Source of the DNA: Acidobacteriota bacterium
GTDB taxonomy: Bacteria; Actinomycetota; Acidimicrobiia; Acidimicrobiales; Palsa-688
DNA length: 34,459 bases
Assembly (NCBI GenBank): GCA_028876385.1
Contig: JAGWSF010000091.1
Coordinates: 1-34,459 of the forward strand
Direction of reading: 5' to 3'
The notes under the pieces are model-generated. The model saw only the letters and a program-made list of their open reading frames with translations, was not told the origin of the DNA and did not search any database. Below, in pieces: positions 6,590 to 14,403 of this stretch. The position numbers were made by a program, and so were the translations under genes. The stretch's first letter is position 1. Each line of letters begins with the position of its first letter.

Positions 6590-7386
6590 CCCGTCACCCG
6601 GTGGAGCAGACGCCTCATCCCGGCCAGCCAGCGGTCCCGGTCGGCGACCTTGGCCTGCTCGTAGCCGTGGACCTCGGGGTGCGGCAGCACCAAGAAGCGC
6701 CGGTCGGCGATGGCGGCCATGACCGCCTCGGCCACGTCCCCGGGCTCGAGCAGGTTGCCGGCGGCCTTCAGCTCGGACTCGGCGGTGGCCGAGCCGCCGG
6801 TGACCATCGGGGTGAGCACGCCCTGCGGGCAGACGCAGTGGAACTGCACACCGTCACCGCCGTAGTTGACGGCCAGCCACTCGGCTATGGCCACCGAGGC
6901 GTGTTTGGTAGCGGTGTAGGCGGCCGACTGCATCATCATGAGCAGCCCGGCGGCCGAGGCGGTGACCACGAACACCCCGAAGCCCCGCTCGCGCATGCCG
7001 GGTAGGACGGCCCGGGCGGCGTGAACGTGGGCCATGCCGTGCACCCGCCAACCGGCCTCCCAGTCGGCGTCGACGCCCAGCCCCTGGCCGGTGATGACCC
7101 CGGCGTTGGAGCAGTAGATGTCGATCGGGCCGAGGCGCCGCTCGGTGTCGCCCACCAGCGATGCCAGGCCGGCCGGGTCCCCGACGTCGGCGGCGAGCCC
7201 TATGTGGGGCCCGCCGGCCAGTCCGGCCGCGGTCTCCTCGGCCCGGCCGAGATCGAGGTCCACCACCGCCACCCGGCAGCCGGCCGCGGCCAGGTGGGCG
7301 GCCAGTGCCGAACCGATGCCACCGGCTCCTCCCGTGACGACGGCGACGCGACCGGCGAGGTCAATATCCAGGTGGGCTTCGGCCAT
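6586..7386 (-). CDS. Short-chain dehydrogenase/reductase
   Basis: A classical SDR oxidoreductase of 266 residues. The cofactor loop TGGAGGIG is at residues 18-25, the acidic residue in VVDLD after beta-2 suggests NAD(H) preference, NAG follows, and the catalytic triad is Ser144, Tyr157 and Lys161 (YTATK). The substrate is unknown. ATG 7386 was chosen over TTG 7395 because it lies seven bases after TAAGTT, a leaderless-type -10. It is the first gene of a four-gene operon (SDR-ROK-AlaC-PlsC) whose members do not form an obvious single pathway. Confidence 0.85.
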   Translation of the reverse strand: MAEAHLDIDLAGRVAVVTGGAGGIGSALAAHLAAAGCRVAVVDLDLGRAEETAAGLAGGPHIGLAADVGDPAGLASLVGDTERRLGPIDIYCSNAGVITGQGLGVDADWEAGWRVHGMAHVHAARAVLPGMRERGFGVFVVTASAAGLLMMMQSAAYTATKHASVAIAEWLAVNYGGDGVQFHCVCPQGVLTPMVTGGSATAESELKAAGNLLEPGDVAEAVMAAIADRRFLVLPHPEVHGYEQAKVADRDRWLAGMRRLLHRVTG

Positions 7387-7393
7387 GCCGGAC

Positions 7394-7399
7394 AACTTA
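7394..7399 (-). promoter_or_regulatory. Leaderless-type -10 (TAAGTT) of the SDR operon
   Basis: TAAGTT on the minus strand is exactly seven bases before ATG 7386, with no ribosome binding site between. Confidence 0.55.
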
Positions 7400-7444
7400 G
7401 GCGCCCGGTGGCCGCCCGCACCCGGTCCTCAGCACGCCGCCCGC

Positions 7445-8185
7445 CTACCGGGCGCAGGGCCGAACGGGTGCCGGGTCAGCCGTCTGGTCGAGAGCCGCCA
7501 GCCGGTGCAGGCCGAGGGCGGCCGCCGTCGCCACGTTGAGCGAATCCACGCCCGGCGCCATCGGGATCCGGACCGTGACATCGGCGGCCGCCAGGGCCGC
7601 CTCGGACAGCCCGTCGCCCTCTGAACCGACCACCAGCGCCCACCGGTGGCCGTCGGGTCGGAGCTCCCCGACCCTGACCGTCCCCCGCGGGCTGAGCGCG
7701 GCGACGCGCCAACCCGAGGCCCGCAGGGCGGCCAGCTCGGCGGGCCATTCGACGGCCCGGGCGAAGGGCACCCTCAGCACGTGCCCGACCGACACCCGGA
7801 CGGAGCGGCGGTAGAGCGGATCGGCCGTGGTCGGGTCGAGGACCACCGCTTCGACGCCGAAGGCGGCGGCGTTGCGGAACAGCGCGCCGAGGTTCTCGTG
7901 GTCGTTGACCCCTTCCACGACCAGCACCAGGCGGGCCGACCCGACGACCTCCCCGACGCGGCGCTCCGGGGGCCGACGGGCCAGGGCCAGGACCCCCCGG
8001 TGGGCGTGGTAGCCGGCGATGCGGTCGAAGAGATCCTGGGCCGCGATCAACAATGGGACCTCCCGGACGGCGGCCAGACCGACGAGGTCCGACCGGCGGT
8101 CGTAGCGGTTGGCCGACAGCAGCACCGACTCGACGGGCCAACCGTCGGCGAGGAGCTGGCCGACTATCCGGGGCCCCTCCACCAC
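7445..8185 (-). CDS. TrmH/SpoU-family RNA 2'-O-methyltransferase
   Basis: A SPOUT-class methyltransferase expected to methylate ribose 2'-OH in tRNA or rRNA with S-adenosylmethionine. The three SpoU motifs are present: NDHENLGALFRNAAAFG, ALVVGSEGDGLS and IPMAPGVDSLNVATAAA. GTG 8185 is the first canonical start, but the reading frame carries plausible family N-terminal sequence (PVRLADADDLRAAGYRNLIE) upstream to about 8296, where it meets the SRPBCC stop. The only candidate initiators there are CTG 8278 or ATT 8296, so the true protein is probably 31-37 residues longer than the coordinates given. Last gene of the sepH operon. Confidence 0.85.
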   Translation of the reverse strand: MVEGPRIVGQLLADGWPVESVLLSANRYDRRSDLVGLAAVREVPLLIAAQDLFDRIAGYHAHRGVLALARRPPERRVGEVVGSARLVLVVEGVNDHENLGALFRNAAAFGVEAVVLDPTTADPLYRRSVRVSVGHVLRVPFARAVEWPAELAALRASGWRVAALSPRGTVRVGELRPDGHRWALVVGSEGDGLSEAALAAADVTVRIPMAPGVDSLNVATAAALGLHRLAALDQTADPAPVRPCAR

Positions 8186-8288
8186 GAAGTGGGCCGGGAG
8201 CCGATCGGCCTCCCGAGGGCGGGACGACTCGATCAGGTTGCGGTAGCCGGCGGCCCGCAGGTCGTCGGCGTCGGCCAGCCGGACCGGC

Positions 8289-8777
8289 TCAGGAATCCTG
8301 GGCCGCCGGCTTACGCCACGCGGCCAGTCCCCCCGGGTGAGAGCCTTCCACGACCGCTTTCAACTCCCTGAGCGCGGTGCCCATGATCCGCCCCTCGGCC
8401 CGCCGCTTGACGAACCCGGGCAACGGCACTCTCAGATCGACGACCAGGCGGTAGACGATCTCGGTGCCGTGGTCACCGGCCGCCGTGAGCTCGTAGGAGC
8501 CGTCCAGGCGGCGGGTCAGGTCGCCTTCGACCTGCACCCACGACAGGACCTCGGGAGCCCGGTGGTAGTCGTAGCGCAAGGTGTAGGACGTGCTGCGCCC
8601 GAAGGCCGCGGCGCGGTAGGTGACGAGCGAGGGGCGCCCGGCGCCGTCCCGCTCTTCGACATGGACGGACTTGATGTCGGCGGCCCACTCGGGGTAGCGC
8701 TCGAAGCCGGCGAGCACCTCGTAGCAGTGTTCCGGCGTCCCCCCGATGATCATCCGTTCGGCGACCTGTTCCTCCAC
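8289..8777 (-). CDS. SRPBCC (START/cyclase-like) lipid- or polyketide-binding fold protein
   Basis: A 162-residue single-domain protein of the Polyketide_cyc2/SRPBCC superfamily: AERMIIGGTPEHCYEVLAGFERYPEWAADIKS is the typical first strand and helix, and FVKRRAEGRIMGTALRELKAVVE the long C-terminal helix. These proteins have a hydrophobic cavity; the ligand is unknown. The GTG start is supported by GGAGG at 8787-8791, nine bases upstream. It lies between the PimB-like glycosyltransferase and TrmH genes. The open frame extends upstream to 9911 only as an antiphase shadow of the glycosyltransferase gene. Confidence 0.82.
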   Translation of the reverse strand: MEEQVAERMIIGGTPEHCYEVLAGFERYPEWAADIKSVHVEERDGAGRPSLVTYRAAAFGRSTSYTLRYDYHRAPEVLSWVQVEGDLTRRLDGSYELTAAGDHGTEIVYRLVVDLRVPLPGFVKRRAEGRIMGTALRELKAVVEGSHPGGLAAWRKPAAQDS

Positions 8778-8833
8778 GGGTGGGAACCTCCTTGGCACTG
8801 TCCCGTTTCTGCAACGTAGTCCGCCCCGCGGCC

Positions 8834-9976
8834 TCAGCGCGCCACGGACCGGGTGAAATCGTCCAGCGCCGACTTCAATCGTCGGGCCAGGACGTCGTAG
8901 GAGAACTCTTCCACAGCCCGGACCCGGGCCGCCGCGCCCCACTCGTGGGCCCGCCCGGGGTCGTCGAGGAGGTCGCCTATGGCCCTGGCCACCGCCGCCG
9001 CGTCGCGGGGCTCGGCCACGACCACCCCGGTCCGGCCGTCGGCGACAGCCTCGGCGGCACCCCCGCTGCGTCCCGCCACCGACGCCACCGCGGCGGCCGC
9101 CGCTTCGAGGAACACGATCCCGAAGCCCTCCTGCTCGAGGCCTCCCCACCGGCTCCGGCAGGGCAGGGCGAACACGTCGCCGCAGCCGTAGAAGTCGGCC
9201 AGGTCGTCGTCGGCCAGGCGACCGAGGAGCCGGACCGGGGCGCCGCTGCGCCGGACCAGCCGGTCCAGCCGGTCCCGGTCGCGCCCTGCGCCGGCGATAG
9301 CCACGGTGAGATCGGGGTGTCTGTGGCGCAGCCGGGCGGCGGCCGCGATGAGGACATCCATGCCCTTCCTCGGCACCAGACGGCTCACGCTGGTGACCAG
9401 GGGACCGGAGCCGGGCAGACCGAGACGGAGGCGGGCCTTGGCCTTCCCCAGGTGGTCGAGGGGAACGAAGCGGGCCACGTCCACCCCGGGGGGCACGTGG
9501 GCGATCGGGGGCAATTCCCCGCCCGCCGCCCGGGCCGCCTCGGCCGCCGGATAGCCCCCGGCGGAGATGATCAGCGACGCCTCTCTCAGCACCCGGCCGA
9601 GGATCGGCCGGGTCACCGGCAGGCGGCCCGGTACCGTCACCTCGGCGCCGTGGAGGACCACCGCGTAGGGAATGCCGAGGTAGGGCCCGACCGCCCCGAG
9701 GGGCACGGCCGGGTCGAGCACCACCGCGGCGGCCCCCGTGCGCGCCGCCAAGCGCCGGATACGGCGCGACATCATCGGGCTCGGCAGCAGCACCGGCTCC
9801 CGGGTGCGGATCACCTCGAAGGGCTGGTCCCGGTCGAAGTCGGCGGCCTTCTCGTAGGGGCTGGTGAGCACGGTGAAATCGTCGGCGGGCAGTCTCCGCC
9901 ACAGCTCCCAAAGGTAGGACTGGATGCCTCCCACCTTGGGCGGGAAGTCGTTGGTGACCAGCAGATGGCGGGTCAC
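8834..9976 (-). CDS. GT4 glycosyltransferase, PimB-like
   Basis: A 380-residue GT-B glycosyltransferase. Its N-terminus RHLLVTNDFPPKVGGIQSYL closely resembles actinobacterial PimB, the GDP-mannose-dependent enzyme that adds the second mannose to phosphatidylinositol monomannoside on the inner membrane face. The C-terminal nucleotide-sugar half has VSRLVPRKGMD and the E-x7-E motif in EGFGIVFLEAAA. The GTG start overlaps the QueG stop as GTGA. Substrate assignment is by resemblance; another GT4 mannosyltransferase role is possible. Confidence 0.82.
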   Translation of the reverse strand: MTRHLLVTNDFPPKVGGIQSYLWELWRRLPADDFTVLTSPYEKAADFDRDQPFEVIRTREPVLLPSPMMSRRIRRLAARTGAAAVVLDPAVPLGAVGPYLGIPYAVVLHGAEVTVPGRLPVTRPILGRVLREASLIISAGGYPAAEAARAAGGELPPIAHVPPGVDVARFVPLDHLGKAKARLRLGLPGSGPLVTSVSRLVPRKGMDVLIAAAARLRHRHPDLTVAIAGAGRDRDRLDRLVRRSGAPVRLLGRLADDDLADFYGCGDVFALPCRSRWGGLEQEGFGIVFLEAAAAAVASVAGRSGGAAEAVADGRTGVVVAEPRDAAAVARAIGDLLDDPGRAHEWGAAARVRAVEEFSYDVLARRLKSALDDFTRSVAR

Positions 9977-11091
9977 GGCCGGGCCCGGACCCGGGCGAGT
10001 TCGTCGGTCACGAAACTGTCGTCGTCAGCGCGGTAGTCGATGAGGTCGCGTCGCCCGAGACGCCCCGCCGCCCACACGGCATGGCCCCGCAGGAGGGGAT
10101 CCCGGTGGTCCAGGTAGCGGCGCAGGGCGGCGATCACGGCCGGGTCGTCGCCCCGGGCCACGTTGCCCAGCACGACGAGGGCGTTGCGCCTCACGTAACG
10201 CATCTCCCGGCCGGGGATGTACCACCGCCCCACCAGTTGCTCCAGTTCCCCGTCGGTGGCGTCGAGCAGGTCGAGCGCGGCGATCCAGGGTCGGTCCGCC
10301 GGTCCCGCCGCCGCCCCGGGGTGACCGGCGAGCGCCCGTCGGTTGACCGGGCAGCGCTCCTGGCAGGCGTCACAGCCGTAGATCCGGTCCCCGAGAGCTT
10401 CCCGGTGCTCGACGGGGAACGGACCAGGGGCCTGCAGCAGCCAGGCCAGGCAGCGGCGGGCGTCGAGGCGGCCCGGCTCGACCAGGGCCCCCGTCGGGCA
10501 GTCCGTGAGGCATCGGCGGCAGCCGCCGCAGCCGTCGGCCACCTCCTCGACCACGGCGACCGGTGCGATGGGCGCGTCGGTGACCACCGAGCCCAGCACG
10601 AACCACGAGCCCTTACCGGGCAGGAGGACGTTGGTGTTCTTGCCGTACCAGCCGAGGCCGGCGCGTACCGCGGCGGCCCGGTCGACCAGAGCGTTGTCAT
10701 CGACGAGGACCCGCGCCGACCATCCCTCCTCCACGAGGCGCTGGGCCACCTCGCCCAGGGCGCGCCGCAGCGGCGCGTAGTGGTCCGACCAGGAGTACCG
10801 GGCGACGCGGGCGGCCGGCGCCGGAGAGGTGGGGCCGACCGGCTGGCGGTAGTAGCTACGGGCCCCGACGAAGAGGGCCCGCGCCGCGGGCAGCGTGGCT
10901 TTGGGATCGGTGGAGCGGGCCGGGTTGCGGAAGGTGAACTGCATACCGGCCGACTCGCCACTGGCCCGCCGACCCTCGATGGCGCTTCGGGCCCCGTCGA
11001 AGGGGTCGGCATGGCAGATGCCCACGGAGTCCAGCCCGGCCGCTCGGCCGATACGCCGGAGTTCGTCGGCCAGCTCCGGGAGGCCGGTCAA
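9973..11091 (-). CDS. queG: Epoxyqueuosine reductase
   Basis: A 372-residue cobalamin- and iron-sulfur-dependent reductase that performs the last step of queuosine synthesis in tRNA. Two [4Fe-4S] motifs are visible, CGGCRRCLTDCP and CDACQERCP, after the family stretch AGLGWYGKNTNVLLPGKGSWF. The C-terminus carries HEAT/PBS-like repeats (LLRGHAVWAAGRLG) that contact tRNA in known structures. It starts with TTG, overlapping the sepH stop as TTGA. Like NrdJ it needs cobalamin. Confidence 0.92.
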   Translation of the reverse strand: MTGLPELADELRRIGRAAGLDSVGICHADPFDGARSAIEGRRASGESAGMQFTFRNPARSTDPKATLPAARALFVGARSYYRQPVGPTSPAPAARVARYSWSDHYAPLRRALGEVAQRLVEEGWSARVLVDDNALVDRAAAVRAGLGWYGKNTNVLLPGKGSWFVLGSVVTDAPIAPVAVVEEVADGCGGCRRCLTDCPTGALVEPGRLDARRCLAWLLQAPGPFPVEHREALGDRIYGCDACQERCPVNRRALAGHPGAAAGPADRPWIAALDLLDATDGELEQLVGRWYIPGREMRYVRRNALVVLGNVARGDDPAVIAALRRYLDHRDPLLRGHAVWAAGRLGRRDLIDYRADDDSFVTDELARVRARP

Positions 11092-12182
11092 TCCGCGGCG
11101 CCCACCGGGGGCGGCGTCCCCGCTCGATCGATGAGAGGCAGGCTGGTCTGGGCGTGGGGCCGACGCCGCCTTTCGCTGCGCGCCGGCGCGGCCGGCGGGG
11201 CCGCCTCGACGAGGCCCTCCGGCGCGGCATCGGCGAGCCCGTCAGGCCCGACCGCTTCAGCTAACTCGCCGCCCCCGGCGATCGGCGCCACTGCGCCGGC
11301 GAGCGCGCCCTCACCGGCCCCGGCGGGGGGCACCGCACCGACGGCCCCGACCGCACCGACGGCCCCGACGGCCCCGACCGCACCGACCGCACCGACCGGC
11401 GCCGTCGGATCGGCTTGGCCCCCGGTCGCCTGAGTCGGGCTGCTCGGCGGGGTGGTCGTCGCAGGCGGATCATCGGACGGGGTCAACGACTCGGTCCTGG
11501 CCGGGCGCGGTCGGGGGGTCCGCGCCGTCACCGGACGCGAGCCGCTGTGGCCCAGCTCCTCCCCGGGGCTGTTGCGGGCGCTGATCGCCCCGCTTTGGCT
11601 GTTGAGGGTCCATTCGGCGCTCAGCTCCCGACCCCGGCTCCGGTAGCGGAAGGACACGCACCACTCGGGGCCGAACAGATGACGGGCCGACCAGCCCGAA
11701 CGGAACTCTTCGTCGTCGAGGATGATCCCCCGCGACGCCAGGTTCTGGCGCACCGAAACCCCGAGCGGGTGGTCGGAGGGTCCGGCGTCGACGGAGTGCA
11801 GAACGGCGTCGCGGGCCCGGTCCACCGCCGCGGCCAACTCGGCCAGCACCGGATTGGCGAAGCGCTCGACCCAGTCGACACCCACCCCGGCCTCGGCGGC
11901 GACTTCTTCGATCGACTCCCCGGCCCGCAGCCGGGCCTGCATCTCCCGGGGCGTCAGCGCGCTCTGACCACCGCCGCGGGTCGGGCCGGCGGCCTGGGAA
12001 GCTCGTCGCCTACCTGCCCGCTCCAGCTCGTCGAGCACGGCGTCGTCGATCTCGAGGACGTGGGTCCCGGTCCGGGCCCCCTTGCGCGTGGACAGGAGCA
12101 GGCCGCCGTGCTCGGCGGAGTAGCCCACAACGTAGAGCTGTCGCAGATTTGCGGACGCGCCTCGGCCAGGGGAGGTACCCAT
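11088..12182 (-). CDS. sepH: Septation protein SepH (DUF3071)
   Basis: A 364-residue actinobacterial cell-division protein that in Streptomyces and mycobacteria binds FtsZ and promotes its assembly. The N-terminal DUF3071 region includes the helix-turn-helix LTPREMQARLRAGESIEEVA and VGVDWVERFANPVLAE, followed by FGPEWCVSFRY. The C-terminal half is a disordered Pro/Ala/Gly linker with seven VGA triplets, then a basic tail (RSERRRRPHAQ). The ATG has no ribosome binding site but follows TACCGT by six bases. It heads a SepH-QueG-GT4-SRPBCC-TrmH operon. Confidence 0.88.
   Translation of the reverse strand: MGTSPGRGASANLRQLYVVGYSAEHGGLLLSTRKGARTGTHVLEIDDAVLDELERAGRRRASQAAGPTRGGGQSALTPREMQARLRAGESIEEVAAEAGVGVDWVERFANPVLAELAAAVDRARDAVLHSVDAGPSDHPLGVSVRQNLASRGIILDDEEFRSGWSARHLFGPEWCVSFRYRSRGRELSAEWTLNSQSGAISARNSPGEELGHSGSRPVTARTPRPRPARTESLTPSDDPPATTTPPSSPTQATGGQADPTAPVGAVGAVGAVGAVGAVGAVGAVPPAGAGEGALAGAVAPIAGGGELAEAVGPDGLADAAPEGLVEAAPPAAPARSERRRRPHAQTSLPLIDRAGTPPPVGAAD
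11335..11405. repeat. 9-bp tandem repeats encoding (VGA)n inside sepH
   Basis: Alternating 9-base units close to CCGACCGCA and CCGACGGCC encode seven consecutive Val-Gly-Ala triplets in the SepH linker. Such in-frame 9-mers can change copy number without breaking the frame. Confidence 0.85.
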
Positions 12183-12188
12183 CGCGGC

Positions 12189-12194
12189 ACGGTA
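12189..12194 (-). promoter_or_regulatory. Leaderless-type -10 (TACCGT) of sepH
   Basis: TACCGT on the minus strand is six bases before ATG 12182. It lies in the 91-bp gap after the small Cys-rich gene. Confidence 0.5.
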
Positions 12195-12273
12195 TCATCC
12201 ACCGGCTGGGCGCCGGCATATGGATCGGGCAAACCGCCCACCGGATGGTCGGCCGGCCGGACCGAACGGGAAG

Positions 12274-12480
12274 TCAGCCGCAGGCCCGGTGACGCAGCGG
12301 AGGGATCAGCCCGGACCGGCCCAGCAGGCGGATGGCGCGGGCCTCGGCCACGTCTATCACCACGGCGTCGTCGGGCTCGCGGTCGCAGATGAAGGTGACC
12401 ACACAGCCGTCGCAAGCCGACGTGGACCGCATGGAGCACTCGTCACAGCTGAAGGTCAGGGAGTCCATGACCGAGATCAT
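12274..12480 (-). CDS. Small Cys-rich protein coupled to the NYN ribonuclease
   Basis: A 68-residue protein, MISVMDSLTFSCDECSM at its start, with two CxxC pairs (CDEC and CDGC) plus a further cysteine in FICD and one near the C-terminus (RHRACG). The spacing suggests a small zinc or iron-sulfur site. The tail DDAVVIDVAEARAIRLLGRSGLIPPL is helical. Its ATG overlaps the stop of the upstream NYN gene as ATGA, which supports it as real and co-expressed. I do not recognise a named family. Confidence 0.75.
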   Translation of the reverse strand: MISVMDSLTFSCDECSMRSTSACDGCVVTFICDREPDDAVVIDVAEARAIRLLGRSGLIPPLRHRACG

Positions 12481-13973
12481 CCCAGGGGGGTGTGACGGTT
12501 CAGCAGGCCCAGCGTCTGCACCGAGGACAAAATGTTGGCTCCCCGCCGCCCAGCCGCCTCCTGCACGGCTCGGTCGTCGGTGGCCACCAGGACCGGGCCG
12601 TGCGGGCGGCGGGCCGCGACCATGTCGAGGATCACCTGATCGGCTTCCACCCCGGAGGCGCTGAAGACGATCTGCAGCCAGGGGCGGGCCGGCCCCGGCG
12701 CCGACACCCGGCTGGCCTGGTCCCCGTCGAAGATCACCGATATGCCGACCCTCGACCTCAGGGCCAGTTCGCTCAGCGCATCCACTAGGCGCTGACGCAG
12801 GTCCGCCAGGTCGGCCCCGGCCGGCAGCCCGTCGGTTCCCGAGGCCCACGACCGCAGCGCCACGTTGTAGCCGTCGACGATCAGGTGGACGCCGTCGGCC
12901 CGGATCAGGTGGGCGGCCGCTTCGGGTGAATCGGCGGTGACCCCGAGGGGAAGGCTCAGCGCCGGCTCCGGGGCCCGGCGACGCCCCTCGCCTTCCCGGC
13001 CAGCGCCCGCGGCCCGGGCCGCACCGGAGGAGCCGATCGACCCGGATCGCACCCGGCCGGGTTTGACCGCCGGGTTCCCCGACGCCGCCGGGGGGGCCGG
13101 TGCGGCAGCCCCCGGGGAGGTCGGCCCCGGCGGGTGGAGGTTGGCGCCCACCTCGGCCAGGACGGCGGCGAGGTCGGCGGCCGTGGCGGCCGCCCGGGAC
13201 ACCGCGGCAGCCGCCGCCGCCCGGATGCTCTGCTCGGCCGAGCGGGACCGGGAGAGCGCTTCGGCCGCGGTCCGCTTCTCCGCCTCGAGCACCCCGACGC
13301 GCCCCTCGGCCCGCTGGGCCCTCCCCTCCATCTCGGCGGCGCGCGACCGGGCCCGGGCCAGTTCCTCGGTGAGCAACGCGGCCCGGGCCTCAAGGCGTTC
13401 CCCCTTCGCTTCTGCTTCGACCGCCGCCTGCTCGAGGGCGGCGACGCGGGCCCGGAGCCGGGTGGCTTCGCGGTCGTGCCGGCTGGCTTCGCGGCGGGCC
13501 TCGGCCTGGCTGCGGGCCAGTTCCTGCTGGGCTTCGGCCAGCCGGTTCGAGTGAAGCACCGCCCGGTCCTCGCCGGCGGCCACCGCCGACGCGGCCGCCG
13601 AGTGGGCCTCCGCCAGGGACGCCTCCAGGTCGGCTACCCGAGCGGCCAGGCGCAGCACCTCCTTGTCCTCGGCGTCGGCGTCCATCAACTCGGCCACGGC
13701 CTCCGACCACCCATCGGGTCGATGGAGCCACAGCCAGCCCAGGCGACCGATCTCCTCTTGGGAGGCGGCTTCCGCGACCCACTGCCGAAAGCCTTCGTCG
13801 TCCTCGAGAGCCCGCCGGAGCGTGACCTCCCAGGTGACCGGAAGGCGACGCCCGCGGACCAGCCCTCTCACCGCCCCGGGTAGGGGGTGGCCGGGCGGGG
13901 CCGAACGGGCCAGTTCCAAGGCGCGGGTCAGGACCGACCGCAGCTGGGTCACGGACGGCTGCGGGAGGGCCAC
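12477..13973 (-). CDS. Coiled-coil protein with C-terminal NYN (YacP-like) ribonuclease domain
   Basis: A 498-residue protein. Residues 1 to about 100 are a helical N-terminal region; about 105-275 form a long Ala/Glu/Arg-rich coiled coil; a Pro/Gly/Ala linker follows; and about 345-495 are an NYN/PIN-like nuclease domain with IVDGYNVAL, VIFDGD, EADQVILDMVAAR and ATDDRAVQEAAGRRG, whose acidic residues would bind Mg2+. This resembles actinobacterial YacP-type RNases. The GTG follows TAGCAT by six bases. It is coupled to the small Cys-rich gene and diverges from the AsnC-type gene. Confidence 0.83.
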   Translation of the reverse strand: MALPQPSVTQLRSVLTRALELARSAPPGHPLPGAVRGLVRGRRLPVTWEVTLRRALEDDEGFRQWVAEAASQEEIGRLGWLWLHRPDGWSEAVAELMDADAEDKEVLRLAARVADLEASLAEAHSAAASAVAAGEDRAVLHSNRLAEAQQELARSQAEARREASRHDREATRLRARVAALEQAAVEAEAKGERLEARAALLTEELARARSRAAEMEGRAQRAEGRVGVLEAEKRTAAEALSRSRSAEQSIRAAAAAAVSRAAATAADLAAVLAEVGANLHPPGPTSPGAAAPAPPAASGNPAVKPGRVRSGSIGSSGAARAAGAGREGEGRRRAPEPALSLPLGVTADSPEAAAHLIRADGVHLIVDGYNVALRSWASGTDGLPAGADLADLRQRLVDALSELALRSRVGISVIFDGDQASRVSAPGPARPWLQIVFSASGVEADQVILDMVAARRPHGPVLVATDDRAVQEAAGRRGANILSSVQTLGLLNRHTPLG

Positions 13974-13979
13974 CGGCGG

Positions 13980-13985
13980 ATGCTA
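13980..13985 (-). promoter_or_regulatory. Leaderless-type -10 (TAGCAT) of the NYN gene
   Basis: TAGCAT on the minus strand is six bases before GTG 13973 and lies in the 70-bp divergent gap. Confidence 0.5.
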
Positions 13986-14043
13986 CCGGCGCACTACCTT
14001 GGGCGGAGATCCGGAGTCCGACCGGTTCGGGTTAGGAGCGGGA

Positions 14044-14322
14044 ATGGTCCACGCCTTCGTGTTGATCGACGGTCATCCGGCGCGCGTCGCCGACCTGGCC
14101 GCCGAGCTGGCGGCCGTCGACGGGGTCAGCGAGGTCTACTCCGTGGCCGGCCATGCCGACATAGTGGCGGTGGTCAGGGTCCGCCACCACGAGGAGCTGG
14201 CCGAGGTGGTGACCCGACGTATCTCCCGACTCGAAGGGGTCGTCGACACCCGCACCCTCATCGCCTTTCAGGCCTACAGCCGCAAGGATCTCGACGCCAT
14301 CTGGGAGATCGGCTCCGACTGA
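14044..14322 (+). CDS. Stand-alone Lrp/AsnC effector-binding (RAM) domain protein
   Basis: A 92-residue protein consisting only of the AsnC-type ligand-binding fold (MVHAFVLIDGHPARVADLAAEL, YSVAGHADIVAVVRV, VVTRRISRLEGVVDTRTLIAF). There is no DNA-binding helix-turn-helix, so it may bind an amino acid or modulate a full-length Lrp partner. AGGAG at 14034-14038, five bases before the ATG, fixes the start. It faces trpD convergently, which makes an amino-acid sensing role plausible but unproven. Confidence 0.85.
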   Translation: MVHAFVLIDGHPARVADLAAELAAVDGVSEVYSVAGHADIVAVVRVRHHEELAEVVTRRISRLEGVVDTRTLIAFQAYSRKDLDAIWEIGSD

Positions 14323-14362
14323 GCCGGCCACGGCCAATGGGCGGGCCGGGCCGTAGGCCGAC

Positions 14363-14379
14363 GTGCGGCCGGGCCGCAC
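14363..14379. terminator. Perfect palindrome between convergent genes
   Basis: GTGCGGCCGGGCCGCAC is a perfect 17-bp palindrome between the AsnC-type gene and trpD. As RNA it folds to a 6-bp stem with a 5-base loop. There is no T-run, so it is at best a factor-assisted bidirectional terminator. Confidence 0.4.
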
Positions 14380-14403
14380 GGCCGCAGAGCGGGATCAGCG
14401 GAA

